Part shown: one piece after another, positions 8,341-16,602 of the stretch
How the letters are laid out: every line of letters begins with the position of its first letter
How positions within the stretch are numbered: the stretch's first letter is position 1
Assembly: GCA_024693365.1 (NCBI GenBank)
Contig: JAILLF010000060.1
Location: forward strand, 36,666-100,665
DNA length: 64,000 nt
Direction: 5' to 3'
From: Acetatifactor sp.
GTDB taxonomy: Bacteria > Bacillota > Clostridia > Lachnospirales > Lachnospiraceae
Position numbers and translations under genes: made by a program
The notes under the pieces: generated by a model
What the model was told of the DNA's origin: nothing
The model's database searches: none
What the model saw: the letters and a program-made list of their open reading frames with translations, nothing else

Positions 8341-8778
8341 ATGTTAAACGTAGGAAAGATTGAAGAAGGATTTGTGCTCGATCACATCAAGGCCGGAAAA
8401 AGCCTTTCGATCTATGAGCACCTTGGACTTGATAAACTTGATTGCACCGTGGCGATCATCAAAAACGCCCGGAGCGAAAAAATGGGAAAGAAAGATATCT
8501 TGAAGGTGGAATGTGACATCAACACTCTTGATCTCGACGTGCTCGCATTTATCGACCACAACATCACGGTCAACGTGATCAAGGCCGGCGAGATCGTACA
8601 AAAAAAGGAGCTCGTGCTTCCTCAGCAGATCAAGAACGTGATCAAGTGCCACAATCCCCGTTGCATCACTTCCATTGAGCAGGAGCTCCCCCACATTTTT
8701 GTGTTGGCAGACCCCGCCAAAGAGGTCTACCGCTGCAAATACTGTGAAGAGAAATATCGCGAAAATGCCATTTTCTAA
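8341..8778 (+). CDS. pyrI: Aspartate carbamoyltransferase regulatory subunit
   Basis: 145 residues. The N-terminal nucleotide-binding domain is followed by a C-terminal zinc domain with Cys-X4-Cys (CHNPRC) and Cys-X2-Cys (CKYC) near residues 109-138, which bridge to the PyrB subunit. It binds CTP/ATP in known homologues. It is preceded by GAGGAGG and ends convergently, 16 bp from the next gene. Confidence 0.97.
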   Translation: MLNVGKIEEGFVLDHIKAGKSLSIYEHLGLDKLDCTVAIIKNARSEKMGKKDILKVECDINTLDLDVLAFIDHNITVNVIKAGEIVQKKELVLPQQIKNVIKCHNPRCITSIEQELPHIFVLADPAKEVYRCKYCEEKYRENAIF

Positions 8779-8794
8779 ACATGTCTGATATGTA

Positions 8795-9583
8795 TTATTT
8801 CGTGCCGAGGCGTTGCTGAAGTTTCTTACGCAGCTCCTCCACGGTCTCACGATACCGGCTGGACCGAAACGTAGGGTATGCCTGAATGACCTTCTGCAGG
8901 CGTTTTTCCAACCCTTGCAGCGTTTCGGTTCTTTTTCTTTGCAACTCTTCATAGCGCTCCTTAACTTTCCGCTCCACGTCATCTGCAGTAACGGCGATGC
9001 GAACGTCCATGCGCTTTTGCAATCTCCCGATTTCTGCCTTTGCTTCCTCCAGTTTTATAAGCACGTCCCGCAGATCCAGGGCCGCCTTGAAGCTCAAGGC
9101 AAAGTCCGCAAAGATCACTGCGGTCAGCACAAACGTCACGGCAGTCAGAATCTGGACCGGCACGGAGAGCACCATCTGCTCCACGTAGCGGTGGATCACG
9201 GAAGTCATCAAAATGGTAAGGCCGCCCCAGGCAAGCGTGGATTTCAGGCACACGTGCCCTTGAAAATTAAACCTTTGGTTGGAATAATCCCAGTATCGCA
9301 CCTTAAACAAGGCCTCCATAACGACCCCCGTCACGTATTCCAAAAGTGTCGCCCCAACGCATCCCGCCAGATACGTAAGCGGTACGTTATCCTGAAACGG
9401 CATGGATGCCACGAGCATCATAATGGCGCCGCTTCCGTATAAGGGCAAAAAAGGGCCGTGCATGAAGCCGCGATTGGTCAGCTTATGCGTCCTGACGGAA
9501 ACGTAAGTCGATTCAAAGCACCATCCAAAAAAGCAATAGAAATAAAAGAAGAATACCCATTGCGCAACGGAATAATGATACAT
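8795..9583 (-). CDS. Putative ABC transporter permease family (CmpB, PF06541) membrane protein
   Basis: 262 residues. Residues 1-165 hold five or six hydrophobic segments with FGWCFESTYVSV, RGFMHGPFLPLYGSG and EYVTGVVMEALF, typical of the CmpB-like family. Residues 170-262 are a long charged coiled coil (LIKLEEAKAEIGRLQKR onward). No ATPase partner is nearby, so the transporter label is by family name only. Function unknown. Confidence 0.8.
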   Translation of the reverse strand: MYHYSVAQWVFFFYFYCFFGWCFESTYVSVRTHKLTNRGFMHGPFLPLYGSGAIMMLVASMPFQDNVPLTYLAGCVGATLLEYVTGVVMEALFKVRYWDYSNQRFNFQGHVCLKSTLAWGGLTILMTSVIHRYVEQMVLSVPVQILTAVTFVLTAVIFADFALSFKAALDLRDVLIKLEEAKAEIGRLQKRMDVRIAVTADDVERKVKERYEELQRKRTETLQGLEKRLQKVIQAYPTFRSSRYRETVEELRKKLQQRLGTK

Positions 9584-9595
9584 TCTCCAACGCGA

Positions 9596-10366
9596 TCAAC
9601 GATAGATCGCAACCTCCACGTTTATTTTTCCCTTCTTGGTCTCGCCCTTTTCCCCCACAAAGATCAGCTTCCCGTAACCTCTGGCATTCACGGTTTCGCC
9701 AGCCTTTAAGGCTCTGGAATTGTTCTCGCAGCACCGTCCGTTAATGAACACCTTCCCCGTCCGAAATAAATTCAGACCGTCGTCTCGCGAAAGCTTCCAC
9801 GCCTTTGCGATCACGGCATCTGCCCTGGGCGAAGCCACCTGAAGCATTTCCCTCCTGGGTTCCTCGCAGGCCAATTCCATCCACTCTTCACAGATTCTGC
9901 ATTTCACGCTGGTATGTTTTACCTGCGTGAGATTTTCACAAATGAATTCCGCCATGTTCTCCAGACAAAAACAATATGCCTGTTTCTCCCCAACAATAAT
10001 ATCCCCAAGGGTCTGTCTTTCTATTCCCAGATTCATCAAGGCACCTAAAAAATCCCTGTGCGACAGGTCGTCGGCAAACTTTTGGTTTAAGGGGGTTACG
10101 TGAACGCACTTGATCGGAAACGCCGCCTCATAACTCAATTCCGCGGGATTTCCAAACCGGATCACCACGCGATCCGCCTCTTTCCTGCCGCCATTTAGCT
10201 CACATCCGTAGCTTCGAAGCTCCGGCTCCGTCTTCCAAAAGACATCCTGCTCCGCCAGCCCCAAAAACTCCGTAAACGTAAAAACGCTTTGCTTATAGGA
10301 CCTGTCTGCAAGATCCAGGAGTCTCTTTTGAAATTGCTGCAGTTCTCTCTCACTTTTCTCTGCCAT
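9596..10366 (-). CDS. YlmH-like RNA-binding protein with S4 domain
   Basis: 256 residues. The N-terminal part resembles the YlmH fold (FTEFLGLAEQDVFWK, RRDFLGALMNLGIERQTLGDII in pattern, read here as HRDFLGALMNLGIERQTLGD). The C-terminal 70 residues are an S4 RNA-binding domain (SRDDGLNLFRTGKVFINGR, GETVNARGYGKLIF). Homologues lie near cell division genes in Firmicutes and are linked to rescue of stalled ribosomes. It is 12 bp upstream of the CmpB-like gene and may be cotranscribed. Confidence 0.85.
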   Translation of the reverse strand: MAEKSERELQQFQKRLLDLADRSYKQSVFTFTEFLGLAEQDVFWKTEPELRSYGCELNGGRKEADRVVIRFGNPAELSYEAAFPIKCVHVTPLNQKFADDLSHRDFLGALMNLGIERQTLGDIIVGEKQAYCFCLENMAEFICENLTQVKHTSVKCRICEEWMELACEEPRREMLQVASPRADAVIAKAWKLSRDDGLNLFRTGKVFINGRCCENNSRALKAGETVNARGYGKLIFVGEKGETKKGKINVEVAIYR

Positions 10367-10420
10367 GCGTTAACCTCTATATCCGCTTTAGGATCGCTTG
10401 CAAGGCAACGGCTTCGCCCG

Positions 10421-11196
10421 TCACCCCAGCATCACGTCCAGCGTCATCATCAGTGCAAACCCCAGGGCAAACGCCAGGGTTCCGCGATTATTGTCATTTC
10501 CTTCATTCGCTTCCGGGATCAGTTCCTCCACCACCACGTAGATCATGGCTCCTGCCGCGAAGGAGAGCATGTAAGGCAAAACCGGCGTCACAATCTTCGC
10601 CAGTGCAATGGTGATCAAGGCTCCGACCGGTTCCACGACACCAGACAAAACGCCAAGGCCAAAGGATTCCCTAAGGCTCTTTCCCTCCGCCCTAAAGGGC
10701 AGCGAAATAATGGCTCCCTCGGGGAAATTCTGGATGGAAATGCCAATCGCCAAAAGAATGGCTGCCGTCATTGTCACGGGGCTTTCCTCGCTCAGCGCAC
10801 CCGCCAAAATGGCTCCAATCGCCGCGCCCTCCGGAAAATTGTGAATAGTCACCGCCAACATCAGCATGGCCGTTCTGCCCAGCCTGCTCTTCCTCCCCTC
10901 AGGCAATGCCTGCCCGGCATGCAGATGCGGCACCAAACAGTCCATCGCCAGTAAAAACAGGATTCCCAGGGCAAAGCCCACCAGCGCAGGCAAAAACCGA
11001 AGCCTCCCCATTTCTCCCCTCATCTCGATGGCCGGAATGATCAGGGACCATACGGAAGCCGCCACCATCACGCCTCCTGCGAATCCAATAAACAGTCTCT
11101 GCAACCCCCACGTACTTCTTTTTTCAGGAACAGCACGCATGCCGCGCCAAGGCTAGTTCCCAGAAACGGGAGACACAGGCCAATCCAAACACCCAT
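10421..11196 (-). pseudogene. ZIP family metal transporter with a one-base frameshift
   Basis: Two frames together give a complete ZIP protein. Frame 1 begins at ATG 11196 with MGVWIGLCLPFLGTSLGAAC and VLFLKK; this is the usual ZIP N-terminus. At a run of six A (11124-11119) the reading must move to the other frame, which continues RSTWGLQRLFIGFAGGVMV and reaches the metal sites TIHNFPEGAAIG and SIQNFPEGAIIS. Adding one A restores one frame of about 259 residues. As read, frame 1 stops after 42 residues; an internal ATG at 11140 gives 239 residues but lacks a ribosome site and the first membrane helix. It may be a true mutation, an assembly error or a slippage site. Confidence 0.8.
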
Positions 11197-11244
11197 CACG
11201 AAAGATTGCTCCAATGCTTTTGCTCTATCCTATTATAGCAAAAT

Positions 11245-11271
11245 ACGCCGCTTTCGTGACAAAAGCGGCGC
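11245..11271 (-). terminator. Intrinsic terminator after the downstream COG0523 gene
   Basis: ACGCCGCTTT (11245-11254) pairs with AAAGCGGCGC (11262-11271), allowing the terminal mismatch. On the minus strand it is followed by ATTTTGC. A TATAAT on the minus strand at 11237-11232 may be part of the ZIP promoter. Confidence 0.7.
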
Positions 11272-11291
11272 ATAAAAGAAGCATTTGTTTT

Positions 11292-12224
11292 TTAACTAAA
11301 GCTGATCACTTCATCCTTCGGCGCCTTCGTCTTTTCAACACTCACCGCATGAAGCACGGGGCCTTCGCCATTGTAATCCTTCCAATACTCCTTGGAGACG
11401 CTGGCCGTGATCTTTACCCAGTCGCGTTCCTTCAGGCTCGCTGCTCCGGCAAACTCACAGACGTAACCAAGAAACGCCATGTCTTCCGCACAGCAGGTCA
11501 TTGCCATTCTTCCAGGGACAAAATAATTTGCCGGAATTCCCTTGGGCTTCGCAATCATTGCGACAAACTGGATCTTCTTTCCCACGTAGCGCTCCAGATG
11601 ATCCATGGCATCCAGATAAAAGATGCCGTAGCCGTGATTGTCCAGAACGATCGGGTCTTTTTGAAGATCGTAGGGAAGATCTTCCTCGAAGATCTCGTTG
11701 ATCTCGCCGTTGGCATCCTCAAAAATCACGTCAGCCGAAGCATTGACTGCCTTCACGTTTCTCTTGTAGGAATTCAGCTGATCACGCACCGTGTCACAAC
11801 GATTAAATATGATCATCTCCGACTTGCGGATCATCTCCGCCACCAGAGATTTCATGTTGGTGTAATACGTCGGGAACGTGCTTCCGTCAATGACGGTAAT
11901 CTGCTGCTCGATCTTCCAGTGCCAGGGAAGCTTCATGTTTTTGTAATTCCACATGCCGTTATACTCAATGATAATGCGCTCTGGCTTATGTTTTTTCTCA
12001 AGCTCCACAAGCTTATTTGCGTTAAAGTCTTCCTCGTTTTCAATCAGCTCCACCACCGTGTTGCTGCGTCGCAAAAGCGCGGGATCATATTCCTTCTCTC
12101 CCTCCTCGCAAAGAAGGAGCAGGGTCGTCCCCCGGATCTGAAAATACGGCTGACTCAACGTGAAGGTAATAAATTCCGTCTTTCCACTTTCCAAAAAACC
12201 ATTGATCGCATATACGGGTTTCAT
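11292..12224 (-). CDS. COG0523-like GTPase with TIGR03943-like C-terminus
   Basis: 310 residues. The N-terminus has a P-loop GFLESGKTEF and LLLLCEEGEKEYDP; the CxCC motif of classical CobW proteins is absent. IIIEYNGMW, TVIDGSTF and NRCDTV fit G3E GTPases. The last 90 residues (FVPGRMAMTCCAEDMAFLGYVC) resemble the C-terminal domain of the TIGR03943/DUF1980 family, with a CC pair. It lies 12 bp after the His-rich CobW gene, start ATG after AGAGAGG. A role in metal delivery is inferred from family and context; the metal is unknown. Confidence 0.8.
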   Translation of the reverse strand: MKPVYAINGFLESGKTEFITFTLSQPYFQIRGTTLLLLCEEGEKEYDPALLRRSNTVVELIENEEDFNANKLVELEKKHKPERIIIEYNGMWNYKNMKLPWHWKIEQQITVIDGSTFPTYYTNMKSLVAEMIRKSEMIIFNRCDTVRDQLNSYKRNVKAVNASADVIFEDANGEINEIFEEDLPYDLQKDPIVLDNHGYGIFYLDAMDHLERYVGKKIQFVAMIAKPKGIPANYFVPGRMAMTCCAEDMAFLGYVCEFAGAASLKERDWVKITASVSKEYWKDYNGEGPVLHAVSVEKTKAPKDEVISFS

Positions 12225-12236
12225 GTTTTATCCTCT

Positions 12237-13466
12237 CTACTTGCGGAAAAGCTCAGCGAGCTTGTCTTCCTTCAGCTCTGCGCCGATCACGCAGATCTTT
12301 CCGGTAACCTCAGGCTTTCCGGTCCTTACGTCCTGTTCTTCAGGAACGTAATCATAATAAATCCAAGTTCCATCCTCAGCGGGAACCATCCCCTTAGCAC
12401 GAAGGATCGCGCCATACTCGCCGCTGTCAAGGGCAGTCAGGATGCTTTCGATCTCGCTTCTGGAATATACGTTGGGCGTCTCCATGCCCCAGCTGGTGAA
12501 CACTTCATCCGCATGATGGTGATGATGGTGCTCGTGGTCATGATCATGGCATCCGCAGGTGCAATCCGGACCATGGTCATGGTGATGCTCATGCTCGTCC
12601 TCGTCATCATGGTGATGGTGATGATGCTCATGCTCGTCCTCGTCGTCATCATCGTCGTCATGGTGATGGTGATGATGCTCGTCCTCGTCCTCGTCGTCAT
12701 CATCGTCATGGTGATGGTGATGATGCTCGTCCTCGTCATCATCGTCGTCATGGTGATGGTGATGATGACCGCAACAGCACTCCTCGTCATCATCATCATG
12801 ATGATGGTGATGGTGCTCATGCTCCTCATGCGCCTTCTCCAACATTTCAGCCAACAGGTCATCCAGCTTGTCAGCGCCCTCGATGGTATCAAGAATTGCT
12901 TTGCCTTCAAGCTGCGCAAGCGGCGTCGTAATGATGGTTGCCTTCGCGTTATGTTCACGGATCAGTGCCACCGCCTCGGCGATTTTCTCTTGGCTCGCCT
13001 TGTCGGTACGGCTTAAGATAATGGTCCCTGCATACTCAATCTGATTGATAAAGAACTCTCCAAAATTCTTGATATACATCTTGCACTTCGTTGCATCCAC
13101 GACCGCAACCGCGCTGTTCACCTGCACGTCAAGATCCTTTGCCACGTTCTCCACGGCCTTCAGCACGTCAGACAGCTTGCCTACGCCGGAGGGCTCGATC
13201 AAAATGCGCTCAGGCGCATAAGTGCTAACCACTTCCTTCAGGGAAGTTCCAAAATCACCTACCAGCGAACAACAAATGCATCCGGAGTTCATCTCCTTGA
13301 TCTCAATTCCGGCCTCTTTCAGGAACCCGCCGTCAATGCCAATCTCACCAAATTCGTTCTCGATCAGCACCGTCTTGGAACCATCCAATGCCTCAGCCAA
13401 AAGCTTCTTGATCAGAGTCGTCTTTCCGGCTCCGAGAAATCCAGATACCACGTCGATCTTTGTCAT
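12237..13466 (-). CDS. CobW/COG0523 GTP-binding metallochaperone with long His/Asp repeat
   Basis: 409 residues from ATG 13466 (ribosome site AAAGGG); the open frame extends upstream to 13586 without support. The GTPase domain has VSGFLGAGKTTLI near residue 8, SGCICCSL with the CICC metal site at 63-66, and LIEPSGVGKLSD. Residues 213-318 are extraordinary: about 47 of 106 are His, arranged as blocks of six His alternating with runs of four to eight Asp/Glu, with two Cys-containing inserts (CCCG and CTCGC). The C-terminal CobW domain follows. Family members deliver Zn, Co or Ni; the repeat suggests metal storage. It neighbours a ZIP transporter and a second COG0523 protein. Confidence 0.92.
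   Translation of the reverse strand: MTKIDVVSGFLGAGKTTLIKKLLAEALDGSKTVLIENEFGEIGIDGGFLKEAGIEIKEMNSGCICCSLVGDFGTSLKEVVSTYAPERILIEPSGVGKLSDVLKAVENVAKDLDVQVNSAVAVVDATKCKMYIKNFGEFFINQIEYAGTIILSRTDKASQEKIAEAVALIREHNAKATIITTPLAQLEGKAILDTIEGADKLDDLLAEMLEKAHEEHEHHHHHHDDDDEECCCGHHHHHHDDDDDEDEHHHHHHDDDDDEDEDEHHHHHHDDDDDDEDEHEHHHHHHDDEDEHEHHHDHGPDCTCGCHDHDHEHHHHHHADEVFTSWGMETPNVYSRSEIESILTALDSGEYGAILRAKGMVPAEDGTWIYYDYVPEEQDVRTGKPEVTGKICVIGAELKEDKLAELFRK
12513..12830 (-). repeat. Low-complexity His/Asp-coding tandem repeat
   Basis: The DNA is built of alternating CAY-rich and GAY-rich blocks that repeat with a period of roughly 50-60 bp. This creates long unbroken open frames on the other strand, which are artefacts. 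Confidence 0.9.
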
Positions 13467-13547
13467 CTCAGTCACCCTTTCCATTTCTACTTTCTCTACT
13501 GTTTTCATCTTCGCACAGACTTTCGTCTCCGCGCTTAACCATCCCCT

Positions 13548-13576
13548 ATTTTCTACCATGGGAGTGGGAATGTCAA
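13548..13576 (-). promoter_or_regulatory. Predicted sigma-A promoter of the CobW gene
   Basis: Consensus TTGACA (13576-13571) and GAAAAT (13553-13548) are 17 bp apart on the minus strand, about 80 bp upstream of the chosen start at 13466. Confidence 0.6.
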
Positions 13577-13594
13577 CCCATTTCACTTGATAAA

Positions 13595-13621
13595 AATGAA
13601 AATAATTCTTAAATTTCCATT
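13595..13621. promoter_or_regulatory. Imperfect AT-rich palindrome upstream of the CobW promoter
   Basis: AATGAAAAT (13595-13603) faces ATTTCCATT (13613-13621), an inverted repeat with one mismatch around AATTCTTAA. It sits just upstream of the -35 box. It could be an operator for a metal regulator, but it does not match the Zur or Fur consensus I know. Confidence 0.3.
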
Positions 13622-13636
13622 ACTTTTCCAACCGCG

Positions 13637-14428
13637 TCAGTCCATGGCGAGCAGACCCAGCATCGGGGCCACGGCTACCTCGCCGTCCTCGGAGGTGCCG
13701 CAAAGAATCCCCAGAAGATTTCCCTCCGCGTCAAACAATCCGCCGCCGCTCATGCCTGGCGTCACCATCACGTCCGCCAGCATCATGTAGGCATCAAAAT
13801 CCTCAAAATAAGCATAGTCCTGCAAAATGCACCCTGCGTAGGCGTCTTCCCCCACGCCGGTTCTGGATCCCAGCGCAATCACCAGATCCCCGTTGGCCGT
13901 GCCGTCATAGGCTTCCTTTGAAAACTTCGCTCGCTTAATCTTTTCACCGTGATCTATCGCATCGTCTGCGCCATTTTTCTCCAAAAGCGCGTCCCTTGGA
14001 ATCTCCAAAATGGCCAAGTCTTGCTTTTCCGACTGCTTTATCTTGTCACACGTAACCTCATAACCGTCATCAAAGGTGATCTTTGCCGTCCCGTCACCGT
14101 TCGCTAAGACGTGAGCCGCCGTCGCGATCCTAAGTCCGTCTGTCCCCGCATCAAAGATTACGCCGCTTCCAATCAGATTTCCCGCCTGAATCCTCACCAT
14201 GGCGCAGACGCACTGGTTTTGAATTCTTCCGGCAGGATTCTCTGGATCCTCTGCCGTCAAGGCATCCGCCTCCAGGATTGGCGCATAGGTTGTCATCCGG
14301 ATTTCCCGGGAAGCATCACTGACCGGTTCCGTACCGCTTTCCTCCTGCTCTTTGGCACAGGCGGTCATGGTCAGGAACAATCCGGTCAATAATAGGGAAA
14401 TTCTTGCTTTCCACGAAGCTTTTCTCAC
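13637..14428 (-). CDS. Trypsin-like serine protease, lipoprotein
   Basis: 263 residues, start GTG after GAAAGGAAGG. The lipobox LTMTAC puts the lipidated cysteine at residue 24, so the enzyme is outside the membrane. The chymotrypsin-fold triad is visible: H106 in TAAHVL, D137 in KQDLAILEI and S227 in PGMSGGGLF. The usual GNSGGP has become GMSGGG. There is no PDZ domain, unlike DegP/HtrA. It is the only gene between rnpB and the metal block. Substrate unknown. Confidence 0.85.
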   Translation of the reverse strand: MRKASWKARISLLLTGLFLTMTACAKEQEESGTEPVSDASREIRMTTYAPILEADALTAEDPENPAGRIQNQCVCAMVRIQAGNLIGSGVIFDAGTDGLRIATAAHVLANGDGTAKITFDDGYEVTCDKIKQSEKQDLAILEIPRDALLEKNGADDAIDHGEKIKRAKFSKEAYDGTANGDLVIALGSRTGVGEDAYAGCILQDYAYFEDFDAYMMLADVMVTPGMSGGGLFDAEGNLLGILCGTSEDGEVAVAPMLGLLAMD

Positions 14429-14475
14429 GCCGTGCCCTTCCTTTCAAAATTATGCCGTTACGTTACTAAAAAATA

Positions 14476-14505
14476 CCGTAAACCTGGGATTTCCAAAGTT
14501 TACGG
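14476..14505 (-). terminator. Intrinsic terminator of rnpB
   Basis: CCGTAAAC (14476-14483) pairs with GTTTACGG (14498-14505). On the minus strand it is followed by TATTTTTTAG. Confidence 0.85.
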
Positions 14506-14512
14506 CACCTTT

Positions 14513-14866
14513 TAAGCGTAAGCAGAACGATAAGCCGGGTTATGTCGTTGAGCGATCATCTATCTAGTACGACTGTTACCAGCCGCATCAAGCGACCCAC
14601 CTGAGAGCAGGCCGGGCAAGCCTATTGCTCTCTGCTTGGTCTTGCTTCGGATGGGGTTTACATGGCTCCGCCTGTTACCAGACGGACGGTAGTCTCTTAC
14701 ACTGCCTTTCCACCCTTACCGGCGCACAAGGCACCGGCGGTATATCTCTGTTGCACTGGCCTGGGAGTCACCTCCACCGGACGTTATCCGGCATCCTGCC
14801 CTATGAAGCCCGGACTTTCCTCACCCATGCTTTCGCATGGCCGCGATCGCCTGTCCTGCTTACGCC
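14513..14866 (-). ncRNA. rnpB: RNase P RNA, class A
   Basis: Catalytic RNA that matures tRNA 5' ends. The minus strand carries the conserved 5' core GAGGAAAGTCCGGGC (complement at 14809-14823) and the 3' partner ACATAACCCGGCTTA (complement at 14531-14545), the two sides of the P4 core. The region between is rich in paired GC segments as expected, and the length of about 350 nt fits. Ends are set from the promoter and terminator and may be off by about 10 nt. Short open frames on the plus strand here are spurious. Confidence 0.95.
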
Positions 14867-14873
14867 AAATGTC

Positions 14874-14902
14874 ATTATAATATGTTCTGCCAAAGTACGC
14901 AA
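14874..14902 (-). promoter_or_regulatory. Predicted sigma-A promoter of rnpB
   Basis: TTGCGT (14902-14897) and TATAAT (14879-14874) are 17 bp apart on the minus strand. Confidence 0.75.
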
Positions 14903-14925
14903 GGAAAAATTCCTTTCAGCACCGG

Positions 14926-16581
14926 TCAGACCTTGAAACAGCTCCCTCCGACAAACTCTCTGCAGATGGAATTGTTCGGTAAGTTCTCACTGCTGACGTT
15001 CAGGAAATAATCCAGGAATTTCAACAGTCTCTTCGCCTCATAGTATTCCGGCGTGTTCTTTGCCACTTGGAAAAGTAGCGGCTCCGCATATTGTTTGAGC
15101 ACCGCAAGCTCATAAATCAGCGTGGAATTGAACATGGCATCCGCTTCCTCCTGGAACGGAAAGATGTTGTTCTCTTCTCCCTTGCGGACGTTATTCCACA
15201 TCTGAATGGTGCGCTTAGCGTCAGAACCGCGGGTTCTGGCATCACGGACCATTCTTCTAAGGAGTCTCCCGTCCGTCGTGGCAATGCGGTTATGCGCATC
15301 CACGTTGATGGAAGTCAGTGCGCTGACGTAAATCTTGTATTTGCTTTCGTCCGGAAGCGCATAGCTCATCTTGGGATTTAGTCCGTGGATTCCCTCGATG
15401 ACAAGGATGTCCTCCTCACCAAGCTGCATCACGTCGCCGTGATACTCCCGCTTGCCGATCTTAAAGTTAAAGGTAGGCATTTCCACGGCCTCACCGCTCA
15501 GAAGCCTAAGCATGTCGGAATTAAATCTCTCAACGTCCATGGCGCCAAGACATTCAAAATCGTAATCTCCGTTTTCATCCAGCGGCGTATCCTCGCGGTT
15601 GACAAAATAATTGTCCATGGCAATGGGGTGCGGCGTCTTGCCAAGTGTCCGGAGCTGAATGGAAATTCTGTGGGAAAGACTGGTCTTTCCTGAGGAAGAA
15701 GGTCCCGCGATCATGACAAACTTTACGTCTCCGCGGCTGACAATGTCTCTTGCGATCTCCGCAATTTTTCGTTCCTGCATGGCTTCCTGAACCAGAATTA
15801 CGTCACCGAGGGTGTTTGAACAAATGCGTTCGTTCAGGTCTCCAACAGTTTCGATCCCAACCTGTCTGCCCCATTCATCGGTTTTTTGAAGCGTCTCGAA
15901 GAGCTTTCTGCGCTCGTCAAACTCCTCCACGTGATCCAGCGTTGATTTGGAGGGCAAAAGGAGCATAAAACCGCTCTCATAAGGGATCAGGTCAAACCAC
16001 TTTACGTAGCTGGTGTTCGGCATCATGTAGCCATAAAAATAATCATAGTATCCGTCGCATTCATAGACATTCACGGATGAAGTGCGACGGAAACGGAAGA
16101 GCTTTACCTTGTCATCCATTCCCTGCCGTTCAAAGACTTCCATGGCCTCATCGATGGGGCAGGTTCTTTTCATAAAGGGAATTTTACGACTTACCAGCTC
16201 CTGCATCCTTGCCTTCAGTTTGTTTGCACTTTCCCCGTCGCAGGGAAAAGCCCCCTCTGCAGAAAGATAATAACCATGTCCAATTGCATATTCCATGCGG
16301 CACTGGGCAGCGGCCTTACAGCCGTATACGTCAAACACTGCCTTCATAAACAGCATGGTTGCCGTTCTTACGTAGGTTTTATATCCCACGTCATCCTTTA
16401 ACGTAAAAAACTTGATCTCACAAGGTCTATTCACGCGCTTAAACAACTCGCGGATCTTCCCGTCTGAAGAGATAACGGTAATCAGCCGTCCGTCCTTGCC
16501 CTGATAGGGCTCCACAAGCTGCTCATAGGTTGTTCTCTCGGGAACCTGAATCTCATCCCCTTCAATCTTTACAGTAAACAT
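14926..16581 (-). CDS. Nucleoside (uridine) kinase with TGS/ThrRS-like N-terminus
   Basis: 551 residues. Residues 1-60 look like a TGS domain. Residues 70-200 resemble the second additional domain of threonyl-tRNA synthetase (YAIGHGYYL). Residues 285-500 are a phosphoribulokinase/uridine kinase domain with P-loop AGPSSSGKTSLSH at 292-304 and EGIHGLNP. It is likely to phosphorylate uridine or another nucleoside; the role of the N-terminal domains is unknown. It lies 21 bp after trmK. Confidence 0.88.
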   Translation of the reverse strand: MFTVKIEGDEIQVPERTTYEQLVEPYQGKDGRLITVISSDGKIRELFKRVNRPCEIKFFTLKDDVGYKTYVRTATMLFMKAVFDVYGCKAAAQCRMEYAIGHGYYLSAEGAFPCDGESANKLKARMQELVSRKIPFMKRTCPIDEAMEVFERQGMDDKVKLFRFRRTSSVNVYECDGYYDYFYGYMMPNTSYVKWFDLIPYESGFMLLLPSKSTLDHVEEFDERRKLFETLQKTDEWGRQVGIETVGDLNERICSNTLGDVILVQEAMQERKIAEIARDIVSRGDVKFVMIAGPSSSGKTSLSHRISIQLRTLGKTPHPIAMDNYFVNREDTPLDENGDYDFECLGAMDVERFNSDMLRLLSGEAVEMPTFNFKIGKREYHGDVMQLGEEDILVIEGIHGLNPKMSYALPDESKYKIYVSALTSINVDAHNRIATTDGRLLRRMVRDARTRGSDAKRTIQMWNNVRKGEENNIFPFQEEADAMFNSTLIYELAVLKQYAEPLLFQVAKNTPEYYEAKRLLKFLDYFLNVSSENLPNNSICREFVGGSCFKV

Positions 16582-16602
16582 GCTACCCCACTTCCCGAAG
16601 AC

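Noticed and set aside
11119..11140. Canonical -1 programmed frameshift in the ZIP gene
   Set aside because: The A6-G run is read AAA-AAA-G, not A-AAA-AAG, so the standard slippery phase is missing.
11214..13016. 600-codon open frame on the plus strand
   Set aside because: It lies opposite the two COG0523 genes; its Val/Met-rich repeat is just the His/Asp repeat read on the other strand.
14625..14936. Small plus-strand open frames at 14.6-14.9 kb
   Set aside because: The region is RNase P RNA on the minus strand.
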